From positions 248,001 through 312,000 of the forward strand of contig JAKLKU010000002.1 in NCBI GenBank assembly GCA_023150475.1: DNA of 64,000 nucleotides. Direction: 5' to 3'. Position numbers and translations under genes: made by a program. Below the pieces are notes generated by a model. That model ran no database searches, had not been told where the DNA came from, and saw nothing but the letters and a program-made list of their open reading frames with translations. This DNA comes from Planctomycetota bacterium. GTDB taxonomy: Bacteria; Planctomycetota; UBA1135; GCA-002686595. Shown one piece after another: positions 59,293 through 64,000 of the stretch. Each line of letters begins with the position of its first letter. Within the stretch, counting starts at the first letter, position 1.

Positions 59293-59299
59293 GCCCAGC

Positions 59300-60649
59300 A
59301 TGTTCCTCGGCCGTGCCCCCGAACTCGCGTTCCTCGAGGAACTCCACCGCTCCGGCAGACCCGAGTTCTTCGTGCTCTACGGCCGGCGGCGGGTCGGCAA
59401 GACCGAGCTCCTCCAGCAGTTCTGCCAGCGCCACAAGTCGGTCTACTTCCTCGCCTCGCAACAGCGCGACCGCGACAACCTGCGCGCGTTCCGCCAGGCG
59501 ATCGTCGAAGGGCTCGGCGACGAGCTCGCGGCGACGGTCGAGTTCAGCGACTGGGGGACCGCGCTCGGCTTCCTCGCCGAACGCGCGGGCAAGGAGCGGC
59601 TGACCGTCGTCCTCGACGAGTTCCCCTACCTCTGCGAAGCCCAGAAGAGCGTGCCGAGCCAGCTCCAACGCTTCTGGGACACGCGCGGCAAGAAGAGCTC
59701 GCTGCTGCTCGTGCTCTGTGGCAGCCAAGTGGCGTTCATGGAGACCGAGGTGCTCTCCGAGAAATCGCCGCTCTTCGGCCGACGCACCTCGCAGAAGCGC
59801 CTCGAACCGCTCGCGCCGCGCGACACGCTCGGGTTCTTCCCCAACTGGAAGCTCTCCGACCGAGTGCTCGCCTACTCGATCCTCGGCGGCATGCCCGCGT
59901 ACCTGACGCGCTTCGACGACGCGCTCTCGATCCAGGAGAACGTGCTGCGCGAGATCCTGCGACCGGAAGGCTTCCTCTTCGACGAGGCGCAGTTCCTGCT
60001 GCGCACCGAGCTCACCAACCCCGCGACCTACAACTCGATCCTCGCAGCGGTCGCGCGCGGCGCGCAGCGCCTCAACGACATCGCCCTCGAAGTCGGCGTC
60101 GACGCGACGACGGCGAACAAGTACCTGACGGTGCTGCGCGAGCTCGAGCTCGTCGAACGCGAAGTCCCGCTCTCCGATCCCGATCCGCTGCGCTCGCGCC
60201 GCGGCACCTACCGCATCGCCGATCGGTTCCTGCAGTTCCACTTCCGCTATCTCCAGCCCCACGTGTCCCTGGTTCACGCCGGCCGCGGCGCGCGCGTACT
60301 CGAGGAGTTCGTCGAGCCCGATTTCCCGCGGCTCGTCGACGAAGCGCGCGTCGAGTTCATCCTCGACCACCTCGCACGCGAGTCCGGCGACGTGCTCGGC
60401 GAGGAAGTCACCGAGACCGGCCGCTTCCCGGGCGTCTTCGTGCGCGCGATCGGTCGCACGGCGCGCGGCAACATCGTCGCGGCGATCGTCGTGCCCGACG
60501 GCGAGCGTGAGCTCGCGCCGCTCGAAAAAGAACTCGCCGAGCTCGCCGAAAGCATGGGCGGGGACGTGAAGAAACTCGTCTACGGACTCACCGGTCGCGC
60601 CGATCGTCCGTTGGAGGTCGAGCTCGTCCCGAAAGGCGAATTGCTGTGA
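59300..60649 (+). CDS. Archaeal-type AAA ATPase with DUF234 C-terminal domain
   Basis: A 449-residue protein. FLGRAPELAFLEELHRSGRP is the usual opening of the family; Walker A is GRRRVGKTELL (about residue 34) and Walker B VVLDEFPYL. Sensor-like LLLVLCGSQVAFM and FGRRTSQKRLEPL follow, then a winged helix (AQRLNDIALEVGVDATTANK, YLTVLRELELVERE) and the C-terminal DUF234 nuclease-like region (about 310-449). Such ATPases are widespread, sporadically distributed and poorly understood; a mobile-element or defence-related role has been suggested for relatives. ATG 59300 is preferred over GTG 59291 because the family starts 'MFxGRExEL'. The AT-rich promoter in a GC-rich genome suggests recent arrival. 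Confidence 0.85.
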   Translation: MFLGRAPELAFLEELHRSGRPEFFVLYGRRRVGKTELLQQFCQRHKSVYFLASQQRDRDNLRAFRQAIVEGLGDELAATVEFSDWGTALGFLAERAGKERLTVVLDEFPYLCEAQKSVPSQLQRFWDTRGKKSSLLLVLCGSQVAFMETEVLSEKSPLFGRRTSQKRLEPLAPRDTLGFFPNWKLSDRVLAYSILGGMPAYLTRFDDALSIQENVLREILRPEGFLFDEAQFLLRTELTNPATYNSILAAVARGAQRLNDIALEVGVDATTANKYLTVLRELELVEREVPLSDPDPLRSRRGTYRIADRFLQFHFRYLQPHVSLVHAGRGARVLEEFVEPDFPRLVDEARVEFILDHLARESGDVLGEEVTETGRFPGVFVRAIGRTARGNIVAAIVVPDGERELAPLEKELAELAESMGGDVKKLVYGLTGRADRPLEVELVPKGELL

Positions 60650-60675
60650 CCGAAGCACGTCAGGGAGCCCGATCG

Positions 60676-61020
60676 ATGGCGATGGAGGAGCGATTCCAGG
60701 AGTACTTCGCCGCGCTCGACCGCGCGGGGAACAAGGACCGCTGTTACCTCTGCTGCCGCAGTCCGGCGGAGGTGAAGCGCTTCTTCGGCTTCGCGGAGGA
60801 CGGCACCCCGCTCGACGCCGGGCGCTACGGCATCGAGGACGTCGTGCTCGAAACGCTCGACGTGATGAGCTACCGCGGCTCGCGCCCCGTTTGCGCCGTG
60901 TGCCAGCTCAACGTCGACGCGCTCGCCATGCTCGGCGAGAAGCCGACCCTGCTCGCCCTGCTCGACGAGATGGAACGCGATCGCGAGCACCTCTGGCCGG
61001 CCGACGACGAGCCCGCCTAG
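60676..61020 (+). CDS. Small protein with two Cys pairs (zinc-ribbon-like), unknown function
   Basis: About 114 residues. ATG 60676 has AGGGAG 8 bases upstream; GTG 60646, which overlaps the ATPase stop, is the alternative and would add 10 residues. Two Cys clusters, CYLCC near the start and CAVC after RPV, could bind zinc. The rest is helical (FQEYFAALDRAG, ALLDEMERDREHLW). I do not recognise the family. Overlap or close spacing with the ATPase gene suggests co-expression. Confidence 0.65.
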   Translation: MAMEERFQEYFAALDRAGNKDRCYLCCRSPAEVKRFFGFAEDGTPLDAGRYGIEDVVLETLDVMSYRGSRPVCAVCQLNVDALAMLGEKPTLLALLDEMERDREHLWPADDEPA

Positions 61021-61106
61021 CGCAGTCTCACGCGAACGGTAGAATCTCCGCCCCGCGCGCCCCAAAGAGCCCGCTCCCGAACACCCCCGATCCAACGAGA
61101 TCCGCC

Positions 61107-61517
61107 ATGTACGACCCCGAACTCGTCCAACCGTTCCGCGATGAAGTCACCAAGCTCGGCGTGAAGGAACTCCGCACGCCCGCCGAGGTCGAGTCGGCGA
61201 TGAAGCTGCCGGGCACGACGCTCGTCTTCGTCAACTCGGTGTGCGGTTGCGCCGCCGCGGGCGCGCGACCGGGCCTGCGGATGTCGCTGATGAACGCGAA
61301 GAAGCCGCAGAACATGTTCACGGTCTTCGCCGGCATGGAGGCCGACGCGACGGCGAAAGCGCGCGAGTTCTTCGCGCCGTACCGCCCGAGCTCGCCTCAG
61401 ATCGCGCTGATGAAGGACGGCAAGCTCGTGAAGATGGTCCAGCGTCAGGACATCGAAGGTCGCGACGCGGCGGCGGTCGGCAAGCTGCTCGCCGACGCCT
61501 ACAACGAGCACTGCTGA
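61107..61517 (+). CDS. Bacilliredoxin (BrxA/BrxB family)
   Basis: A 136-residue thioredoxin-fold protein of the YphP/YqiW family. The active-site motif Cys-Gly-Cys appears in VFVNSVCGCAAAGARPG, and PSSPQIALMKDGKLVKMVQR and the C-terminal helix match the family. Bacilliredoxins remove bacillithiol from protein cysteines, or act as general disulfide isomerases. Whether this organism makes bacillithiol is unknown from the window. Start at ATG 61107 fits the family start 'MYDPELVQPFR'. Confidence 0.92.
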   Translation: MYDPELVQPFRDEVTKLGVKELRTPAEVESAMKLPGTTLVFVNSVCGCAAAGARPGLRMSLMNAKKPQNMFTVFAGMEADATAKAREFFAPYRPSSPQIALMKDGKLVKMVQRQDIEGRDAAAVGKLLADAYNEHC

Positions 61518-61549
61518 GCCGCCGAACGGCGCCGGCAACCCGCCACGCC

Positions 61550-62089
61550 ATGTCCATGACCGCGGATCGGATCGCGCTCGCCGAAGCGTTCCTCCAAGAG
61601 GCGGTCTTCGAGTCGCGAGCGAAGCAAGCGGCGGGCACTGCGCTCGCCGCCGGCGCGAGTTCCAAACCGACGAACTGCGGCCTCGGGCGCGAAGCGGCGA
61701 TCGAGCTCGGGCTCTCGCCGCGCGGCCGCGAACTCTTCGAAGCGTTGTTCGCGCCCGCCGAGGGTGCGGCGGGTGCGGTCGCGGAACGCCAAGCTGCACA
61801 GACTCCGGTGCGCCGCGACGCCGCGAACGTGCAGCCGCTCGACACCGCTCGCACACCGAGCATCGTCGATCTCACCCACCTCCGCGAAGTGATGCGCGCG
61901 TGGATCGAGCGCCAGGATCAACTCGACCGCGACCGCAATCACTTCCTCAAAGCGTTCCGCCAACGCCACGGCTTCGATCGCCGCGCGTACTCGGGCGAGC
62001 AGCTCGCCGAGTACGACTCCGGCCTCGCCGCGATCAACGCGCGCGCCGACGCAGAACGTCGCGAGCACGCCTCTCGCCTGCTGGGCTGA
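61550..62089 (+). CDS. Hypothetical helical protein
   Basis: About 179 residues from ATG 61550, 32 bases after the bacilliredoxin stop and therefore possibly in the same operon. The N-terminal half has DRIALAEAFLQEAVFESRAK and CGLGREAAIELGLSPRGREL; a Pro/Ala-rich linker follows, then a strongly charged helical half (RAWIERQDQLDRDRNHFLKA, ending ADAERREHASRLLG) that may form a coiled coil. The family is not recognised. Coding is supported by composition and by the lack of other frames. Confidence 0.6.
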   Translation: MSMTADRIALAEAFLQEAVFESRAKQAAGTALAAGASSKPTNCGLGREAAIELGLSPRGRELFEALFAPAEGAAGAVAERQAAQTPVRRDAANVQPLDTARTPSIVDLTHLREVMRAWIERQDQLDRDRNHFLKAFRQRHGFDRRAYSGEQLAEYDSGLAAINARADAERREHASRLLG

Positions 62090-62178
62090 CCGGATCCGAC
62101 CGCGTCGGTGCGGCGGCGCGCGTTGGCGGTACACTCGCGATTGGCTTCGGAGGTCATGACCCACGGCCTCCGCTCGCT

Positions 62179-62263
62179 GCGGACGTGGCGAAATTGGCAG
62201 ACGCGCGAGACTTAGGATCTCGTGGAGCAATCCGTGGGGGTTCGAGTCCCCCCGTCCGCACCA
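62179..62263 (+). tRNA. tRNA-Leu (anticodon UAG)
   Basis: An 85-base class II tRNA including the encoded CCA. Acceptor arms GCGGACG and CGTCCGC pair exactly, followed by discriminator A and CCA (62261-62263). The anticodon stem is CGAGA/TCTCG around CTTAGGA, anticodon TAG. A variable arm (TGGAGCAATCC) and the T-loop TTCGAGT are in place. Reads CUN codons, mainly CUA. Confidence 0.96.
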
Positions 62264-62316
62264 TCGCGAGCGAACGCTGCGATGCGTTCGTCGAGTCGGG
62301 CGCGGGGAGGTGCGCG

Positions 62317-63525
62317 TCACTTGGGCATCAAGGCTCGCACGCGGTCGTACTTGCTCTTGAAAGCCGGACCCTCGGTCTGCACGTAGCGGAACAGGTCGAA
62401 CGACATGTAGACGGCCGGTTCGTCGTCGAACGGATCGCCGTCGTCGTCGAGGTCGTGCCACGAAACGCCCGCGCTGAAGCTCTTGTTCCAGTGCAGCACG
62501 AAGCCGATGCCGGGATCGACGTCGTTCCGCAGTGACGCCGCGATCGAGCCGCCGAAGAAGTGCTCGTATTCGTCGCCGTAGTAGCCGACGTATCCGAGCA
62601 GCTCGACGTTGATGACTTCGTCGGCCACGAGGTGGTCGAGACTGCCCGTGCTCGCTTCGAATCCGATCGTGGGGTGCAGCAGGATCAACTGCTGGTTCGG
62701 CGGATCGAACTCGGAGAACGTCCACAGCTTGCCGTTGATCAACGCCTCCCACGGGTACTGTGAGTAGCCGTTCTTCAAGTAGTTGGTCCACTGGGCGTCC
62801 GCGAGCCGAATCGTCTCGAACGCTGCGGATTGGACAGGCTCGACGAAGTGCTGCAACACGGCGCGAACGCCTTCCGCGCGCAGACGCAAGTCGCGCATCA
62901 GGTCGCGTGGCACGAGCAACTCGAACGTGTCGTTCGAGGTGTCCACTTGGTACGTGCGGATCATCTCGCTCGGATCGTCGGGGTCGTCGAGCGTGCCGGC
63001 GAAGAACACGAGCTCCAGGTCGGCGGCGCCTCCTCCGGCCGGACGGGCCATCTCGGGCAGCAGCGACTGCGTGCCGACACGGCGGTCGTTCAACGCGGCG
63101 AGCAACGCGTCACGTTGCTCGCGCGTCTCGAGCTTGCCGTCGACGCCGGCTTCCGCGCGCGCCTTCTCGAACTCGTCGATCACGCGGTCCATCCGCGTTT
63201 GGAATCGCGCCTTGAGGTCGCCGTGTGTCGGCCACGGTGCGATCCGGAACTCGTCCGCGAGTCCGCGGAGCGCTCCGAGGTAGTCCTTGCGCGCGAGCTC
63301 TTCCGCGTAGCGCTCGAGAACTCGATCGGGCCAACGCTCGTCGACGGACTTCTCGAGGTCCGTGAACCACGACTCGTAGTCGCTGTTCGGTTGGTACTCG
63401 GGCGGCAGTTCCTTCAAGCCGGTGTTCTGCGCCGACACGACGGACGCCAAGAGCCAGAACAGCGGTAGCAGGAACACGCAGCATCGGCGCGCCGCACGAA
63501 CGAACGGGAAGCGTGATTCGACCAT
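62317..63525 (-). CDS. Hypothetical secreted protein
   Basis: A 402-residue exported protein with a signal peptide (about 1-33, CCVFLLPLFWLLASVVSA). The mature part has two stretches: an N-terminal helical one (DLEKSVDERWPDRVLERYAE, ARFQTRMDRVIDEFEKARAE) and a C-terminal beta-rich one with EALINGKLWTFSEF, LLGYVGYYGDEYEHFFGG and VDPGIGFVLHWNKSFSAGVSW. I do not recognise the family. It begins 10 bases after the stop of the upstream hydrolase-like gene, so the two are likely one operon. Confidence 0.7.
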   Translation of the reverse strand: MVESRFPFVRAARRCCVFLLPLFWLLASVVSAQNTGLKELPPEYQPNSDYESWFTDLEKSVDERWPDRVLERYAEELARKDYLGALRGLADEFRIAPWPTHGDLKARFQTRMDRVIDEFEKARAEAGVDGKLETREQRDALLAALNDRRVGTQSLLPEMARPAGGGAADLELVFFAGTLDDPDDPSEMIRTYQVDTSNDTFELLVPRDLMRDLRLRAEGVRAVLQHFVEPVQSAAFETIRLADAQWTNYLKNGYSQYPWEALINGKLWTFSEFDPPNQQLILLHPTIGFEASTGSLDHLVADEVINVELLGYVGYYGDEYEHFFGGSIAASLRNDVDPGIGFVLHWNKSFSAGVSWHDLDDDGDPFDDEPAVYMSFDLFRYVQTEGPAFKSKYDRVRALMPK

Positions 63526-63535
63526 GGCGATTACC

Positions 63536-64000
63536 TCAGGCGATGTCGGCGGCGAGTTCGGCCTTCAACTGTGCGATCAACGGCTTCAACTGCTCGATCA
63601 GCGCTTTCAACTTGCGGAGGACGTCGAGCAACGTCGCCCAGTCGGAGTTTTCGTTGAGCCTCGCGATCTCGGCGAAGATCTTGGCGACGAGTGCTTCGAT
63701 CTCCGGCACCTTGCGCAAGCGCCCGCCGAACTTCTCGTACTTGTCCACCTTGTCGATGCGCTCCGACGGCTTGGCGATCGCCTTGCCCAACGCCAACTCG
63801 AGCAGCGGGATGTGGATGCGCGGATTGTCGAGGTAGTGCGTGAAGCCGTGCACGTTCGCTTCGCGGAAGTGCGAAACCGAGTCGATCCAATTGAACGTCG
63901 TCGGCCACTTGTCCGGCGCGAAACGCCGCACGAGACAGATCGGGTCCCATTCGTGGCGCCAGCTCATGAACTGCGAGCAGTTCGAGACCTTGCTGGTCCG
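63536..64000 (-). CDS. Alpha/beta-hydrolase-like protein, C-terminal part (5' end outside window)
   Basis: The frame is open through the window edge, so only about the last 154 residues are seen. SWRHEWDPICLVRRFAP with NWIDSVSH, and HYLDNPRIHIPLLELALGKAI resemble the acid- and histidine-bearing end of lipase/esterase-type hydrolases ('NxxDxVxx...HxxYxxx'). A helical tail follows (LRKLKALIEQLKPLIAQLKA). The ATG at 63967 is internal: the codons upstream (KVSNCSQF) continue the domain. The function of the missing part cannot be judged. Confidence 0.5.
   Translation of the reverse strand, partial: RTSKVSNCSQFMSWRHEWDPICLVRRFAPDKWPTTFNWIDSVSHFREANVHGFTHYLDNPRIHIPLLELALGKAIAKPSERIDKVDKYEKFGGRLRKVPEIEALVAKIFAEIARLNENSDWATLLDVLRKLKALIEQLKPLIAQLKAELAADIA

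Larger units (their letters stand above)
58222..59299. other. Gene-free stretch of about 1.08 kb with repeat copy C and an AT-rich promoter
   Basis: The longest gene-free region of the window. It holds dispersed repeat copy C (59138-59218), a GNRA-loop hairpin at 59212 and the AT-rich promoter area of the ATPase gene (59260-59292). The first 900 bases show no gene I can support; frames are open only because of high GC content. It may be a decayed gene or an unrecognised RNA region. Confidence 0.6.

Overview
The window is about 64 kb of very GC-rich (roughly 68-70% by eye) bacterial chromosome with dense genes, short intergenic gaps and GTG/TTG starts mixed with ATG. The gene content points to a planctomycete-like bacterium: large secreted beta-helix and beta-propeller proteins, a recurring C-terminal surface-protein domain beginning YC(T/A)AK-NS-GC, many carboxypeptidase-regulatory-like domains, an ECF sigma factor fused through a membrane segment to such domains, and hybrid histidine kinases. 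This assignment is inference; there is no rRNA gene to confirm it.

Layout. 1-368 is the end of a flagellar cap gene (fliD-like). 675-13.5 kb holds an RCC1-repeat surface protein, an ADP-ribosylglycohydrolase, a membrane protein with two alpha/beta-hydrolase domains, an NDP-forming acyl-CoA synthetase with permuted domain order, asparagine synthetase A, an alkyltransferase-like DNA-binding protein and two secreted proteins. 13.8-22.6 kb has an aldehyde dehydrogenase with its DUF779 partner, a carboxypeptidase-regulatory-like protein, a MASE1 hybrid histidine kinase and a one-domain asparaginase homologue. 23.1-27.9 kb is an NrtABCD-type ABC importer operon ending in its LysR-type regulator. 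28.0-30.4 kb is a hemerythrin-like/diheme cytochrome/cytochrome c operon preceded by four 11-bp phased repeats. 30.6-34.0 kb has two coupled flavin-oxidoreductase-fold genes and an SGNH-hydrolase-like protein. 34.0-43.6 kb, on the minus strand, carries the sigma-factor/carboxypeptidase-regulatory fusion, a related protein, two beta-propeller proteins and a truncated relative.

The most interesting part is 43.6-51.5 kb, which I read as an undescribed RiPP (ribosomally made, post-translationally modified peptide) locus. Three tiny genes (47726, 48121, 48445) encode 31-36-residue peptides that start MKFIV(K/R)P and end in C-(W/M)-K-C-S-E-(D/N)-P-x-(A/S)-C. Each has its own similar promoter, ribosome site and GCGCCCGG-armed terminator, so whole transcription units were duplicated. 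Divergent from them, a tightly coupled minus-strand operon encodes a degenerate ATP-grasp-like protein, a radical SAM/SPASM enzyme, an intact ATP-grasp ligase and a GrdB/PrdB-type reductase with Cys where relatives have selenocysteine. Downstream of the peptides lie a HlyD-type adaptor and an ABC exporter without a peptidase domain.

51.6-64 kb contains a beta-helix protein, a GT-C-type membrane glycosyltransferase candidate, a second hybrid histidine kinase, a 1-kb gene-free stretch, an archaeal-type ATPase with an AT-rich promoter, a bacilliredoxin, tRNA-Leu(UAG) and two genes running off the edge. A dispersed 84-bp repeat occurs in three intergenic regions (17.9, 22.9 and 59.2 kb).
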